Positions 1 to 10,485 of a stretch of 64,000 nucleotides of DNA are shown here, piece by piece. Made by a program: the position numbers and the translations under genes. The notes beneath the pieces are model-generated. The model saw only the letters and a program-made list of their open reading frames with translations, was not told the DNA's origin and did no database searches. Source of the DNA: Pseudomonas yangonensis (GTDB lineage Bacteria; Pseudomonadota; Gammaproteobacteria; Pseudomonadales; Pseudomonadaceae); the NCBI RefSeq assembly GCF_009932725.1, contig NZ_BLJU01000001.1, positions 248,001 through 312,000 on the forward strand. Direction: 5' to 3'. How positions within the stretch are numbered: the first letter of the stretch is position 1; each line of letters starts with the position of its first letter.

Positions 1-1
1 A

Positions 2-421
2 GGCTTGGCCCTGGCCAAGGAGGACATGCCGGATTACGCGGTGGTCGACCTGAAGATGGAAGGCGATTCCGGCCTGGTGCTGCTGCCCAAGCTGCTGGAG
101 CTGGATCCGGAGATGCGCGTGGTGATTCTTACCGGCTATTCCAGCATCGCCACCGCGGTGGAGGCGATCAAACGCGGTGCGGCCAACTACCTGTGCAAAC
201 CGGCCGATGCCGACGATGTGCTCACTGCATTGCTCTCCGAGCACGCCGATCTCGACAGCCTGGTGCCGGAAAATCCGATGTCGGTGGACCGCCTGCAGTG
301 GGAGCACATCCAGCGCGTGCTGGCTGAGCACGAAGGCAACATTTCTGCCACCGCCCGCGCCCTGGGCATGCACCGTCGTACCTTGCAACGCAAGCTGCAG
401 AAGCGTCCGGTTCGCCGCTGA
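2..421 (+). CDS. roxR: Redox-responsive response regulator RoxR (PrrA/RegA/ActR family), 5' end outside window
   Basis: This is the C-terminal ~139 residues of a two-component response regulator; the reading frame is open to the left edge. The receiver half keeps the phospho-acceptor Asp in VVDLKM (codon 47-49) and the conserved Lys in YLCKPADADD. It ends in a Fis-type helix-turn-helix, GNISATARALGMHRRTLQRK, which is nearly invariant in the RegA/PrrA/RoxR family that controls respiratory and redox genes. Family members are about 180-186 residues, so roughly 45 are missing. The sensor kinase roxS would be expected upstream, outside the window. A TTG at 5 is not a real start. Confidence 0.92.
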   Translation, partial: GLALAKEDMPDYAVVDLKMEGDSGLVLLPKLLELDPEMRVVILTGYSSIATAVEAIKRGAANYLCKPADADDVLTALLSEHADLDSLVPENPMSVDRLQWEHIQRVLAEHEGNISATARALGMHRRTLQRKLQKRPVRR

Positions 422-428
422 GGTGTTC

Positions 429-474
429 GTAGCCCAGGCGCTTTTTCGATAGGTGCCGCCTGCATCCGGGCTAC
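429..474. repeat. REP-like inverted repeat downstream of roxR
   Basis: GTAGCCC at 429-435 is answered by GGGCTAC at 468-474, and the right arm carries the TGCATCCGGGCTACGG core seen again near 3526 and 50572. It sits just after the roxR stop and may protect or end the transcript. A further partial arm (CCCGTAGCCGG) lies near 505-515. Confidence 0.6.
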
Positions 475-564
475 GGGTTCGTCGCCGTCGCAGGTGTGAT
501 TACCCGTAGCCGGAAAATACTTAGCCAGCTAACATAGGTCGTCAGACAACCTGCTGGTGTGGTC

Positions 565-1506
565 ATGCTCGCCGTCGCTGCACAAACCCTCGCCGTCACC
601 GCGCCCGTGTTCGCCATGCTCTTTCTCGGCGCGGTGCTCAAACGTGTGCGCTGGATCGATACCCCCTTCATCGATACCGCTTCGAGCCTGGTGTTTCGCG
701 GCACCATGCCGACGCTGCTGTTTCTTGGCGTGGTCAAGGCGGATCTGGATGCGGCCCTGCAGCCGCAGCTGCTGACCTACTTCTTCCTGGCCACCGTGGC
801 TTCCTTCTTCGTGGCCTGGGCCTGGGCGATCTGGCGGGTGCCGTTCGAAGACCGCGGCATCTACACCCAGGGCGCCTTTCGCGGCAACAACGGCATCGTC
901 GGTCTGGCCCTGGCCACCAGCATGTACGGTGACTACGGTCTTTCGGTCGGCTCATTGCTCGCGGCGCTGGTGATCCTTTGCTACAACGCGCTCTCGGCGG
1001 TGGTTCTGGCCATCTACAGTCCGGGCGCCAAGCCCGGTGCCAAGGCCATCGTGCGCAGTATCGTGACCAATCCGATGATCATCGGTGTGCTGTTGGCAGT
1101 GCCGATCGCCTACTGGAAAATCCCGCTGCCGCAGTGGTTTCTGACCTCGGCCGAGTACTTCGCGCAGATGACCCTGCCGCTGGCGCTGATCTGCATCGGC
1201 GGCACCCTGAGCCTGGCCTCGCTGCGCCGCAGCAGTGGCACCGCCATCGGCTCAGGCATGATGAAGATGGTCTGGTTGCCGCTACTGAGCACTTCAGGCG
1301 CCTGGCTGCTGGGCTTTCGTGACGCGGATCTGGCGATCCTCTTTCTGTATTTCGCCAGCCCGACGGCCGCGGCCAGCTTCGTCATGGCGCGCGCGGTGGG
1401 CGCCAACCATGAGCTGGCGGCAGCCATTATCGTCATCACTACCCTGGCGGCTGTGGTCACCACCAATATCGGTCTGCTGTTGCTGCAGTGGGGGGGCTGG
1501 ATCTAG
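565..1506 (+). CDS. AEC-family transporter (auxin efflux carrier-like permease)
   Basis: A hydrophobic inner-membrane protein of about 313 residues with roughly ten predicted membrane segments, the size and pattern of the AEC (auxin efflux carrier) permease family. The N-terminal part carries the family-type glycine- and asparagine-rich stretch AFRGNNGIVGLALATSMYG, and the C-terminal half repeats the hydrophobic pattern. Substrates in bacteria are usually small organic acids, but nothing here fixes the substrate. The ATG at 565 is preferred over the in-frame GTG at 559; neither has a strong ribosome-binding site. It stands alone, convergent with the next gene. Confidence 0.82.
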   Translation: MLAVAAQTLAVTAPVFAMLFLGAVLKRVRWIDTPFIDTASSLVFRGTMPTLLFLGVVKADLDAALQPQLLTYFFLATVASFFVAWAWAIWRVPFEDRGIYTQGAFRGNNGIVGLALATSMYGDYGLSVGSLLAALVILCYNALSAVVLAIYSPGAKPGAKAIVRSIVTNPMIIGVLLAVPIAYWKIPLPQWFLTSAEYFAQMTLPLALICIGGTLSLASLRRSSGTAIGSGMMKMVWLPLLSTSGAWLLGFRDADLAILFLYFASPTAAASFVMARAVGANHELAAAIIVITTLAAVVTTNIGLLLLQWGGWI

Positions 1507-1561
1507 CGCTAGGCCCTGGGGCCGATTGGCCGGCGATGCCTGATCACCGGCGAACCGACTG

Positions 1562-1945
1562 CTACGAGGCGCTGTTCTGGTACTCGTCGATCACTTCCTG
1601 TGCCGCGCGGAAGGCATCGATGCTGGCCGGTACGCCGGCATACACAGCGCAGTGCAGCAGGGTTTCGCGGATTTCCTCGACGGTGCAGCCGTTGTTCAGT
1701 GCGCCGCGCACGTGTCCCTTGAGTTCCTGCGGGCATTTCAGCGCGGTCAGCGCAGCCAGGGTGATCAGGCTGCGCGTCGCCCGCGGCAGGCCGCTGCGAG
1801 TCCACACGCCGCCCCAGGCGTGTTCGTTGACGAAGTCCTGCAGCGGCTGGCTGAACTCGGTGGCGTTGCCCAGGGCGCGGTCGACGAACGTGTCGCCCAT
1901 CACCTCACGGCGCACCTGCAGACCGCGTTCATGACTGTCGCTCAT
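1562..1945 (-). CDS. Carboxymuconolactone decarboxylase-family protein (PcaC-like)
   Basis: A small 127-residue protein of the CMD/AhpD-like fold. It carries the motif LPRATRSLITLAALTAL (53-69) followed by H78 and the EIRETLLHCAVYAGVPA segment with H98, typical of 4-carboxymuconolactone decarboxylase (PcaC) of the protocatechuate branch. Length matches PcaC (about 130). However, no other pca gene lies nearby, so it may be a paralogue with another substrate. It begins 3 bp after the stop of nothing downstream of it: the antiporter gene at 1948-3042 lies directly upstream on the same strand, so the two are probably cotranscribed. Confidence 0.75.
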   Translation of the reverse strand: MSDSHERGLQVRREVMGDTFVDRALGNATEFSQPLQDFVNEHAWGGVWTRSGLPRATRSLITLAALTALKCPQELKGHVRGALNNGCTVEEIRETLLHCAVYAGVPASIDAFRAAQEVIDEYQNSAS

Positions 1946-1947
1946 GT

Positions 1948-3042
1948 TCAGATCCCCGCCTTGCGATGGCTGCGCCAGGAACGCACGGTGATGATCACCA
2001 GGGTGATGGCGGTGAGCGGCAGTGCATAGCCGATCATTGCGTCGCCGAAGCTTTCGGCCTGTGGGCGGCCAGTGCTGAACAACACCAGGTACAGGGTATA
2101 GGCCACGTAGTAGGCGAGAAACAGCAGGCCTTCCCAGCGATTGATGCGATAACCGCTGAAGAAGATCGGCAGGCAGGCCACGGCCACTGCGATCATCACC
2201 GGGAAGTCGAAGGCCAGGGCATTGGCCGCTACCGGGATGGCAGCAGGCGAAACCAGCGAAGCCAGGCCCAGTACGCAGAGCAGGTTGAAAATGTTGCTGC
2301 CGACGATATTGCCCACGGCGATGTCGCGCTCGCCCTTGAAGGCGGCGATGATCGAGGTGGCCAACTCCGGCAGCGAAGTGCCGATGGCGATCACGGTCAG
2401 GCCTATCACCAGTTCCGACAGACCCAGGGCACGGGCCAGTTGCACGGCGCCTTCGACCAGCAGATTGGAGCCGCCAACCAGCAGAACGAGACCGACGATG
2501 ACCAGGCCCAGGTTGATCGCCCAGGCGTAAGGCTTGGGCTGTTCGTCGAGGCCGAATTCCTTGGCGAACTCGTCATCGTCGCTCTTGTTTTCCTTGCGCG
2601 CGTTGTAGATCAGAAAGCCGGTGTAGGCCAGTACGCCACCGAATAGCAGGGCGCCATCGAGGCGGCTGAGCTCACCATCCCAGGCCAGGCCGAAGGTGAC
2701 CAGGCTGGCGCCGATCATGATCGGCACGTCCAGGCGGATCAGCTGGCGCGAGACGATCAGCGGCGCCACCAGGGCGGTCATGCCGAGAATCAGCAATACG
2801 TTGGCGATGTTGCTGCCGATCACGTTGCCAATGGCCAGGTCGCCGCTGCCGTTGAAGGCGGATTGCACGCTGACTGCCGTTTCCGGCGCGCTGGTGCCGA
2901 AGGCCACCACGGTCAGGCCGATTACCAGGGGCGGAATGCCGAACTGTGCGGCCAGCTTGGCTGCACCGCGCACCAGCACCTCGGCGCCGGCAACCAGCAG
3001 TACCAGGCCGGCGATCAGGTAGACATAAGTCATCAGGGTCAT
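1948..3042 (-). CDS. Calcium/sodium antiporter (YrbG/CaCA family)
   Basis: A 364-residue inner-membrane cation exchanger with ten or eleven hydrophobic segments and the two inverted alpha-repeats of the Ca2+/cation antiporter superfamily. The first repeat has GLTVVAFGTSAPE (residues 42-54) and the second has GLTVIAIGTSLPE near residue 210. These Glu-containing loops form the cation site in structurally known relatives. A charged cytoplasmic loop (ARKENKSDDDEFAKEF) separates the halves. Start at ATG 3042; an in-frame ATG nine bases on (3033) is also possible. It lies just upstream of the PcaC-like gene with a 2-bp gap. Confidence 0.85.
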   Translation of the reverse strand: MTLMTYVYLIAGLVLLVAGAEVLVRGAAKLAAQFGIPPLVIGLTVVAFGTSAPETAVSVQSAFNGSGDLAIGNVIGSNIANVLLILGMTALVAPLIVSRQLIRLDVPIMIGASLVTFGLAWDGELSRLDGALLFGGVLAYTGFLIYNARKENKSDDDEFAKEFGLDEQPKPYAWAINLGLVIVGLVLLVGGSNLLVEGAVQLARALGLSELVIGLTVIAIGTSLPELATSIIAAFKGERDIAVGNIVGSNIFNLLCVLGLASLVSPAAIPVAANALAFDFPVMIAVAVACLPIFFSGYRINRWEGLLFLAYYVAYTLYLVLFSTGRPQAESFGDAMIGYALPLTAITLVIITVRSWRSHRKAGI

Positions 3043-3133
3043 TGCAGGGTCGCTCCAGAAGAAGTGCGGCTAGTGTAGCGATGGCGTTATCGGCCGCTAG
3101 ATGCGCCGGAAAGATTTTGTTGCCAATTGTTGG

Positions 3134-3556
3134 TCAGTCCAGCGCCTCGACCCGCACCGGAACCACGCCTGCGCGCAACATGTCCAGGCGCACGGCAGCG
3201 GCACGTGACACGTCGATCACACGGCCGCGTACGAAGGGCCCACGGTCATTGATTCGTACTACGACGCTACGTTCATTGTTCAGGTTGGTCACCCGCACTC
3301 GCGTACCGAAGGGCAGGGTGCGATGTGCGGCGGTCAGGGCATTCTGATCGAAGCGCTCGCCGCTGGCGGTGCGTTTGCCATGGTGCGCCTGAGCGTAGTA
3401 GGAAGCCTTGCCGGTTTCGCTGCCGCCTGCGCCGCCGCCAAAGGTAGAGCAGCCGCCGAGCAAGGCGAGTGCTCCGAGTAATGCGCAGCTGCGTAGCGCG
3501 GCTGTAATGCGGGGCAATGAAGGTTCCCGGATTGCATCCGGGCTACGGATCGTCAT
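3134..3556 (-). CDS. RlpA-like septal ring lytic transglycosylase-type lipoprotein
   Basis: A lipoprotein with a single double-psi beta-barrel (RlpA-like) domain: [21 protein letters not shown], then the catalytic-type [17 protein letters not shown] stretch that ends most RlpA domains. RlpA proteins cleave peptidoglycan strands lacking stem peptides. A lipobox LLGGC follows a hydrophobic stretch. There is no C-terminal SPOR domain, so this is a short member. The start is uncertain. ATG 3556 has GGAG nine bases upstream, but its first 12 codons are made of a REP-like repeat (3526-3548). TTG 3517, just after the repeat, gives a more usual 23-residue lipoprotein signal. It lies just past the gatB terminator. 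Confidence 0.78.
   Translation of the reverse strand: MTIRSPDAIREPSLPRITAALRSCALLGALALLGGCSTFGGGAGGSETGKASYYAQAHHGKRTASGERFDQNALTAAHRTLPFGTRVRVTNLNNERSVVVRINDRGPFVRGRVIDVSRAAAVRLDMLRAGVVPVRVEALD
3526..3548. repeat. REP-like repeat overlapping the 5' end of the rlpA-like gene
   Basis: CCCGGATTGCATCCGGGCTACGG matches the REP core found at 50572-50596 and, in part, at 461-475. It contains the short palindrome CCCGGATtgcATCCGGG. It lies inside the apparent first codons of the lipoprotein gene, which argues for a start downstream of it. Confidence 0.65.
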
Positions 3557-3572
3557 CTGTTCTTTCTCCATG

Positions 3573-3602
3573 AAAAAACGCCGGGGGAACCCGGCGTTTT
3601 TC
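3573..3602. terminator. Rho-independent terminator after gatB (bidirectional form)
   Basis: A-tract, stem CGCCGGG (3579-3585), loop GGAA, stem CCCGGCG (3590-3596), then five T residues. With A and T tracts on both sides it could work in either direction. It closes the gatCAB transcript on the minus strand. Confidence 0.85.
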
Positions 3603-3625
3603 AGTTTCAAGCGAAGCGGCCTGGC

Positions 3626-5071
3626 TCAGCCTTCGAGCTTCTTCTTCAGCAGTTCGTTCACTTGCCCCGGGTTGGCCTTGCCCTTGGAGGCTTTCATGGC
3701 CTGGCCGACGAAGAAGCCGAACATCTTGCCGCGCTTGGCTTCATCGCTGGCGCGGTACTGCTCGACCTGCTCGGCGTTGGCGGTGAGCACTTCGTCGAGC
3801 ATCGCCTCGATGGCGCCGCTGTCGGTGACCTGCTTGAGGCCCTTGCTCTCGATGATCGCATCGGCGCTGCCTTCACCGGCGGCCATGGCCTCGAACACCA
3901 TCTTGGCGATCTTGCCGCTGATGGTGTTGTCCTTGATGCGCAGGATCATGCCGCCCAGGTGTTCGGCGGAAACCGGCGACTGCTCGATCTCCAGACCTTC
4001 CTTGTTGAGCAGGCTGGACAGCTCGCCCATCACCCAGTTGGCCGCCAGCTTGGCATCGCCGCAGACCTTGGTCACTTCTTCGAAGTACTCGGCCATCTCG
4101 CGGCTGGCCGAGAGTACGCTGGCGTCGTAGGTGGACAGGCCGTACTGGCTCTGGAAGCGCTCGCGCTTCTGCGTCGGCAGTTCCGGCAGCTGGCTGCGTA
4201 CCTCGTCGAGGAAGCTCTGCTCGATCACCACCGGCAGCAGGTCGGGGCAGGGGAAGTAACGGTAGTCGTTGGCTTCTTCCTTGCCGCGCATGGAGCGGGT
4301 TTCATCCTTGTTCGGGTCGTACAGACGGGTTTCCTGTATGACCTTGCCGCCGTCCTCGATCAGGTCGATCTGGCGCTGGATCTCGTGGTTGATCGCTTTC
4401 TCGATGAAACGGAAGGAGTTGACGTTCTTGATCTCGGCGCGGGTGCCGAAGGCTTCCTGACCTTTCGGACGCACGGAAACGTTACAGTCGCAGCGCAGCG
4501 AGCCTTCGGCCATGTTGCCGTCGCAGATGCCCAGGTAACGGACCAGTGCGTGGATGGCCTTGACGTAGGCCACGGCTTCCTTGGCCGAGCGGATGTCCGG
4601 CTCGGAAACGATCTCCAGCAGCGGCGTGCCGGCGCGGTTGAGGTCGATGCCGCTCATGCCGTGGAAGTCTTCGTGCAGGCTCTTGCCGGCGTCCTCTTCC
4701 AGGTGCGCTCGGGTGATGCCGATGCGCTTGACGGTGCCGTCTTCCAGGGTGATGTCCAGATGGCCCTTGCCGACGATGGGGTGATCCATCTGGCTGGTCT
4801 GGTAGCCCTTGGGCAGGTCCGGATAGAAGTAGTTCTTGCGGGCGAAGACGTTACGCGCGCCGATCTCGGCATCGATGGCCAGACCGAACTTGCAGGCCAT
4901 ACGCACGGCTTCGGCGTTGAGCACCGGCAGGGTGCCGGGCATGCCGAGGTCGACCAGGCTGGCCTGGGTGTTGGGCTCGGCGCCGAAACTGGTGGCGCTG
5001 GCCGAGAAGATCTTCGATTGGGTGCTGAGCTGAGCGTGGATCTCGAGCCCGATTACGGTTTCCCATTGCAT
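3626..5071 (-). CDS. gatB: Aspartyl/glutamyl-tRNA(Asn/Gln) amidotransferase subunit B
   Basis: GatB, 481 residues, the usual length. It activates mischarged Glu-tRNA(Gln) or Asp-tRNA(Asn) by ATP-dependent phosphorylation and passes it ammonia produced by GatA. It opens with the family signature [20 protein letters not shown] and has [14 protein letters not shown] and [22 protein letters not shown]. The C-terminal ~150 residues form the helical GatB/YqeY tail that binds tRNA. It is the last gene of gatC-gatA-gatB, 11 bp after gatA, and is followed by a strong terminator. Confidence 0.98.
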   Translation of the reverse strand: MQWETVIGLEIHAQLSTQSKIFSASATSFGAEPNTQASLVDLGMPGTLPVLNAEAVRMACKFGLAIDAEIGARNVFARKNYFYPDLPKGYQTSQMDHPIVGKGHLDITLEDGTVKRIGITRAHLEEDAGKSLHEDFHGMSGIDLNRAGTPLLEIVSEPDIRSAKEAVAYVKAIHALVRYLGICDGNMAEGSLRCDCNVSVRPKGQEAFGTRAEIKNVNSFRFIEKAINHEIQRQIDLIEDGGKVIQETRLYDPNKDETRSMRGKEEANDYRYFPCPDLLPVVIEQSFLDEVRSQLPELPTQKRERFQSQYGLSTYDASVLSASREMAEYFEEVTKVCGDAKLAANWVMGELSSLLNKEGLEIEQSPVSAEHLGGMILRIKDNTISGKIAKMVFEAMAAGEGSADAIIESKGLKQVTDSGAIEAMLDEVLTANAEQVEQYRASDEAKRGKMFGFFVGQAMKASKGKANPGQVNELLKKKLEG

Positions 5072-5082
5072 CTGTCTATTCC

Positions 5083-6534
5083 TCAGAAACCAGTCGGTGC
5101 TTGTTTGTGCCAGTCGCTGACCTGCTGATACTGGTGCGCGACATTCAGCAGACGACCCTCCTGGAAGTAGTTGCCGAGCAGCTGCACGCCCACCGGCAGA
5201 CCGTCGACGAAGCCGGCCGGCATCGACAGGCCGGGGATGCCGGCCAGGTTGGCGGTGATGGTGTAGATGTCTTCCAGGTAGGCGGACACCGGGTCGCCGC
5301 CTTTCTCGCCGATTTTCCAGGCCAGGTTCGGCGTGGTCGGGCCGAGGATCACGTCGACGTCGTTGAACGCAGCGACGAAGTCATTCTTGATCAGCCGGCG
5401 GATCTGCTGCGCCTTGATGTAGTAGGCATCGTAGTAGCCGGCCGACAGGGCGTAGGTGCCGACCATGATGCGGCGTTTGACTTCCGCACCGAAGCCTTCG
5501 CCGCGCGAGCGCTTGTAAAGGTCTTCGAGGTTGACCGGGTTCTCGCAGCGATAGCCGAAGCGCACGCCGTCGAAGCGCGACAGGTTGGAGCTGGCTTCTG
5601 CAGGCGCGATCACGTAGTAGGCGGGAATCGCGTGCTGCATGTTCGGCAGGCTGATGTCCTTGACGGTGGCGCCGAGCTTTTTCAGCTCCTCGACCACGGC
5701 CATGACTTTTTCGCCGATGCGGGCATCCAGGCCGGCGCCGAAGTATTCCTTGGGCAGGCCGATGCGCAGGCCGGCCAGCGGCTGGGCGAGGGCCGCCAGG
5801 TAGTCATCCACCGGCTGATCGACACTGGTCGAATCCTTGGGGTCGAAACCGGCCATGGCGCCGAGCAGCAGGGCGCAGTCGAAGGCATCGCGGGCCAGCG
5901 GGCCGCCCTGATCGAGGCTGGAGGCGTAGGCGATCATGCCCCAGCGCGAGACGCGGCCGTAGGTCGGCTTGATGCCGGTGAGGTTGGTCAGCGCGGCCGG
6001 CTGGCGGATCGAGCCGCCGGTGTCGGTGCCGGTGGCGGCCGGAATCAGGCGCGCCGCAACTGCGGCAGCGGAACCACCGGAGGAGCCGCCCGGTACGCGG
6101 CTGGTGTCCCAGGGGTTCTTGACCGCGCCGTAGTGGCTGGATTCGTTCGCCGAGCCCATGGCGAACTCGTCCATGTTCAGCTTGCCGAGGGTGACGGTGC
6201 CGGCTGCCTTGAGCTTGTCGACCACGGTGGCGTCGTAGGGCGCCTTGAAGCCGGTGAGGATCTTCGAGCCGCAGGAGGTCAGCACGCCGTTGGTGCAGAA
6301 CAGGTCCTTGTGCGCGATCGGTGCGCCGAGCAGGGCGCCGTTTTCGCCAGCGGCGCGGCGGGCGTCGGCTGCCCTGGCCTGCTCCAGAGCGAGGTCTTCG
6401 GTAACGGTGATGAAACTGTTGAGCTGCGGGTCGAGCTGATTGATGCGCGCCAGCAGGGCGCTGCTCAGTTCTTCGGCGGAGAATTGCTTGTCGGCGAGGC
6501 CGCGGGCGATCTCGGCCAGGGTCAGTTGATGCAT
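5083..6534 (-). CDS. gatA: Aspartyl/glutamyl-tRNA(Asn/Gln) amidotransferase subunit A
   Basis: GatA, 483 residues, the glutaminase subunit of the GatCAB transamidosome. It shows the amidase-signature core with the catalytic Lys in [12 protein letters not shown] and the Ser-rich stretch [19 protein letters not shown], followed by [14 protein letters not shown], which supply the Ser-cisSer-Lys triad. Starts at ATG 6534, 15 bp downstream of gatC. The complex is needed in Pseudomonas because correctly charged Gln- and Asn-tRNA are made wholly or partly by transamidation. Confidence 0.98.
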   Translation of the reverse strand: MHQLTLAEIARGLADKQFSAEELSSALLARINQLDPQLNSFITVTEDLALEQARAADARRAAGENGALLGAPIAHKDLFCTNGVLTSCGSKILTGFKAPYDATVVDKLKAAGTVTLGKLNMDEFAMGSANESSHYGAVKNPWDTSRVPGGSSGGSAAAVAARLIPAATGTDTGGSIRQPAALTNLTGIKPTYGRVSRWGMIAYASSLDQGGPLARDAFDCALLLGAMAGFDPKDSTSVDQPVDDYLAALAQPLAGLRIGLPKEYFGAGLDARIGEKVMAVVEELKKLGATVKDISLPNMQHAIPAYYVIAPAEASSNLSRFDGVRFGYRCENPVNLEDLYKRSRGEGFGAEVKRRIMVGTYALSAGYYDAYYIKAQQIRRLIKNDFVAAFNDVDVILGPTTPNLAWKIGEKGGDPVSAYLEDIYTITANLAGIPGLSMPAGFVDGLPVGVQLLGNYFQEGRLLNVAHQYQQVSDWHKQAPTGF

Positions 6535-6549
6535 GTCGGGCCCTTTCCT

Positions 6550-6837
6550 TTATTCGATGACTTTCGGCACGAGGTACAGGCCGCTTTCCACGGCCGGAGC
6601 GATGGCCTGGTAGGCGTCACGCTGGTTGCTCTCGTTGACCACGTCGGCACGCAGGCGCTGGGTCGCTTCCAGCGGGTGGGCCAGGGGTTCGATGCCCTGG
6701 GTATCGACGGCCTGCATCTGGTCGATCAGGCCGAGGATGTTATTCAGGGTCTCGGTGGTTTGCGGAATATCGCCGTCATTCAGACCCAGGCGGGCCAGGT
6801 GGGCGATTTTTTCCACCTCGGAGCGTTCAAGCGCCAT
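6550..6837 (-). CDS. gatC: Aspartyl/glutamyl-tRNA(Asn/Gln) amidotransferase subunit C
   Basis: GatC, 95 residues, a small helical protein that wraps around and stabilises GatA at the GatA/GatB interface. The start is set at ATG 6837 ([19 protein letters not shown], the conserved family N-terminus), preceded by GGAGA eight bases upstream. An open frame runs further upstream to 6906 but that extension is not conserved-looking. First gene of the gat operon, divergent from mreB. Confidence 0.95.
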   Translation of the reverse strand: MALERSEVEKIAHLARLGLNDGDIPQTTETLNNILGLIDQMQAVDTQGIEPLAHPLEATQRLRADVVNESNQRDAYQAIAPAVESGLYLVPKVIE

Positions 6838-8102
<1,265 letters not shown>

Positions 8103-8127
8103 GCGCTCCTCGCCTGGCCTGCTGTCG

Positions 8128-8147
8128 TGCCGCCTACGGGCGGCACG
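8128..8147 (+). terminator. Hairpin between mreB and mreC (possible attenuator)
   Basis: GTGCCGCC (8128-8135) and GGCGGCAC (8140-8147) form a perfect 8-bp stem with a 4-base loop, 25 bases after the mreB stop. No T-run follows, so it is unlikely to be a full terminator. It may set the MreB:MreC ratio or protect the mreB 3' end. Confidence 0.5.
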
Positions 8148-8208
8148 CGCATATTCGAGCATTGCAGTACACTCGCCCCAACCTTAGCCAGAACTGTTTG
8201 CATTTCGC

Positions 8209-8259
8209 ATGAATTCGCGCGCTTTCCGCCCCCGTGGCGTACAAGGAGCCGGTCATTAA
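8209..8259 (+). other. Possible 16-codon upstream ORF overlapping the mreC start
   Basis: ATG at 8209 opens a short frame (MNSRAFRPRGVQGAGH) that stops at TAA 8257-8259. This stop overlaps the proposed ATT start codon of mreC at 8255-8257. The arrangement would allow translational coupling. It has no clear ribosome-binding site and no known homologue that I recognise, so it may be fortuitous. Confidence 0.25.
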
Positions 8260-9244
8260 GCCGCTCTTCGCCAAAGGTCCCTCGCTGGGCATTCGCTTGC
8301 TGGTATTTGCCGTGTTGTCGGCAGTGCTGATGGTGGCCGACGCCCGCTTCGACACGCTCAAGCCCGTGCGTAGCATGATGGGCATGGTGTTGACCCCCCT
8401 GTACGAGCTGGCTGAACTGCCGGTAAGGGCCTGGGAAGGCGCGACCCAGCAGATATCCTCGCGCAGCGAACTGATGGCCGAGAACGAAAAGCTCAAGGCC
8501 GAAGCACTGCTGCTGCAGCGCCGCCTGCAGAAGCTGGCGACCCTGACCGAACAGAACGTGCGTCTGCGCGAGCTGCTCAACTCCGCGGCGCTGGTGGATG
8601 AAGAAGTGCTGGTCAGCGAACTGATCGGCGTCGACCCCAACCCCTACACCCACCGCATCCTGATCGACAAGGGCGAGAAGGACTGCGTCGACGAGAGCAA
8701 GAAAAACTGCGTGTTCCTCGGGCAGCCGGTACTCGATGCCCGCGGTCTTATGGGGCAGGTGGTAGAGGTCATGCCCTATACCTCGCGCGTGCTGCTGCTT
8801 ACCGACAACACCCACAGCATTCCGGTGCAGGTCAACCGCAACGGCCTGCGTGCCATCGCTGTCGGCACCGGCAACCCGGAGAGCCTCGAGCTGCGTCATG
8901 TCGCCGATACCGCAGATATCAAGGAAGGCGACCTGCTGGTCAGCTCCGGCATGGGCCAGCGTTTTCCGGCAGGCTACCCGGTGGCCACGGTCAAGCAAGT
9001 GATTCACGATTCCGGTCAGCCGTTCGCCATCGTCCGCGCCACACCGACCGCGGCGCTCAATCGCAGCCGTTATCTGCTGCTGGTCTTCTCTGATCGACGC
9101 AGTCCCGAGCAGCGTGCTTCCGATTCGGCCGAGGCGCAGGAGGCCGCCGACCGCGAGGCCGAGCAGGCGCGCACCCAGAGTGAGCAAACGCCAGCGCCGA
9201 TCGCCACTCCGGCCGCGGACGCTCCGGCACAGGAGACGAACTGA
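8255..9244 (+). CDS. mreC: Rod shape-determining protein MreC
   Basis: MreC, about 329 residues, a bitopic inner-membrane protein whose periplasmic part links MreB to the elongation machinery. It has one N-terminal membrane segment (LGIRLLVFAVLSAVLMVAD), a coiled coil rich in Leu/Glu (SRSELMAENEKLKAEALLLQ onward), then the beta-domains, and an Ala/Pro/Gln-rich tail. The start is unusual: AAGGAG at 8243-8248 sits six bases before ATT 8255, giving MIKPLFAKGPSLG, while the only in-frame standard start, GTG 8234, lacks a ribosome-binding site. The stop overlaps mreD (ATGA). Confidence 0.93.
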   Translation: MKPLFAKGPSLGIRLLVFAVLSAVLMVADARFDTLKPVRSMMGMVLTPLYELAELPVRAWEGATQQISSRSELMAENEKLKAEALLLQRRLQKLATLTEQNVRLRELLNSAALVDEEVLVSELIGVDPNPYTHRILIDKGEKDCVDESKKNCVFLGQPVLDARGLMGQVVEVMPYTSRVLLLTDNTHSIPVQVNRNGLRAIAVGTGNPESLELRHVADTADIKEGDLLVSSGMGQRFPAGYPVATVKQVIHDSGQPFAIVRATPTAALNRSRYLLLVFSDRRSPEQRASDSAEAQEAADREAEQARTQSEQTPAPIATPAADAPAQETN

Positions 9245-9732
9245 TGGTCGGTGTGCAACCCCGTAATGGCTGGGTGATCTGGCTGACCCTGGCCTTCGCG
9301 CTTCTGCTCAGCGTGGCGCCGCTGCTCGAATTCATGCAGATCGGCCGCCCGTTATGGGTCGCGCTTGTCCTCACCTACTGGGTTCTGGCTCTGCCGCATC
9401 GAGTCGGTCTGACCACGGCGTGGATCCTCGGTCTGGCGCAGGATGTGCTGTTCGGCACGCTGCTCGGGCAAAATGCGCTGATCCTCACCCTGATCACCTT
9501 CCTGGTACTGAGCCTGCACCAGCGCCTGCGCATGTTTCCCATGTGGCAGCAGAGCATGGTGCTGATGGTGGTGTTCGGCCTCGCCCAACTGGTGCAGCTG
9601 TGGCTCAATGCCCTGACCGGCAGCCGTCCCCCGACCCTGGCTTTCATCCTGCCGGCGCTGGTCAGTGCCCTGCTGTGGCCCTGGGTCTGCGTCATCCTGC
9701 GTGGTCTGCACCTGCGCCTCAACGTCAACTGA
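9244..9732 (+). CDS. mreD: Rod shape-determining protein MreD
   Basis: MreD, 162 residues, an integral inner-membrane protein with about five hydrophobic segments, needed with MreB and MreC for the rod shape. The family-typical stretch [17 protein letters not shown] lies in the middle. The ATG overlaps the mreC stop by one base (ATGA), implying translational coupling. The gene is followed by maf after 49 bp. Confidence 0.95.
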   Translation: MVGVQPRNGWVIWLTLAFALLLSVAPLLEFMQIGRPLWVALVLTYWVLALPHRVGLTTAWILGLAQDVLFGTLLGQNALILTLITFLVLSLHQRLRMFPMWQQSMVLMVVFGLAQLVQLWLNALTGSRPPTLAFILPALVSALLWPWVCVILRGLHLRLNVN

Positions 9733-9781
9733 ACGCGGCCTGGCGCATGGCTGGCCGCGGTTCGCCAAGGGAGATACCCGC

Positions 9782-10417
9782 ATGGCCGAGCTGTTTCTGG
9801 CCTCCGCCTCGCCCCGTCGCCGTGAATTGCTGGCCCAGATCGCTGTGCCGTGCGTCACGCTAATCGCCTCGATAGATGAAAATCCATTGCCAGCCGAGCC
9901 GGCCGCAGCCTATGTAGAGCGTCTGGCGCGGGAAAAGGCGCGTGCCGGCCTGCGCGCATTGGGCGAGCGTGCCGATGCGGTGGTGCTGGGCGCCGATACG
10001 GCCGTGGTGCTGGATGGTCGCATTCTTGGCAAGCCGGCGGATTTCGACGAGTCGCGGGCCATGCTGCGGGCTCTGTCGGGGCGCAGCCACCAGGTGCTGA
10101 CCGCCGTTGCCCTGGTCGGCGCCGGACGCGAACTGGCTCGCGTAGTCACCAGCGAGGTGAGCTTTCGCGCCATCAGCGACGGGGAGATCGAGGCTTACTG
10201 GGCCAGCGGCGAACCATGTGACAAAGCCGGCAGTTATGGTATCCAGGGGTTGGCGGCGGTATTCGTCAGCCAGGTGCAGGGCAGTTATTCGGCGGTGGTC
10301 GGTCTGCCGCTGTGCGAAACTGCCGAGCTGCTTGGGGAATTCGGTATTGCCTGCTGGCAATTCCCGGCGCCAGGACATCTTCAGAAACCAGGCGACGGCA
10401 ACGCGGCTGCAGGATGA
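9782..10417 (+). CDS. maf: Maf-family nucleotide pyrophosphatase (YhdE type)
   Basis: A Maf/HAM1-fold nucleotide pyrophosphatase, 211 residues. It has the N-terminal [12 protein letters not shown] phosphate-binding motif, then [16 protein letters not shown] and [15 protein letters not shown], and the [11 protein letters not shown] loop. Maf proteins hydrolyse dTTP, UTP or modified nucleotides and are linked to septum control. Position between mreD and rng matches yhdE of E. coli, the dTTP/UTP type. Start at ATG 9782 after GGGAG; the open frame upstream overlaps mreD and is not used. A 13-residue Gly/Ala tail exceeds the usual length. Confidence 0.93.
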   Translation: MAELFLASASPRRRELLAQIAVPCVTLIASIDENPLPAEPAAAYVERLAREKARAGLRALGERADAVVLGADTAVVLDGRILGKPADFDESRAMLRALSGRSHQVLTAVALVGAGRELARVVTSEVSFRAISDGEIEAYWASGEPCDKAGSYGIQGLAAVFVSQVQGSYSAVVGLPLCETAELLGEFGIACWQFPAPGHLQKPGDGNAAAG

Positions 10418-10485
10418 GGTGTCCGAAAGCTTGAGTCCGCGGGGCGGCGTTGCAGCCCGGTCGGCATGATCACCAGGATGGATGC

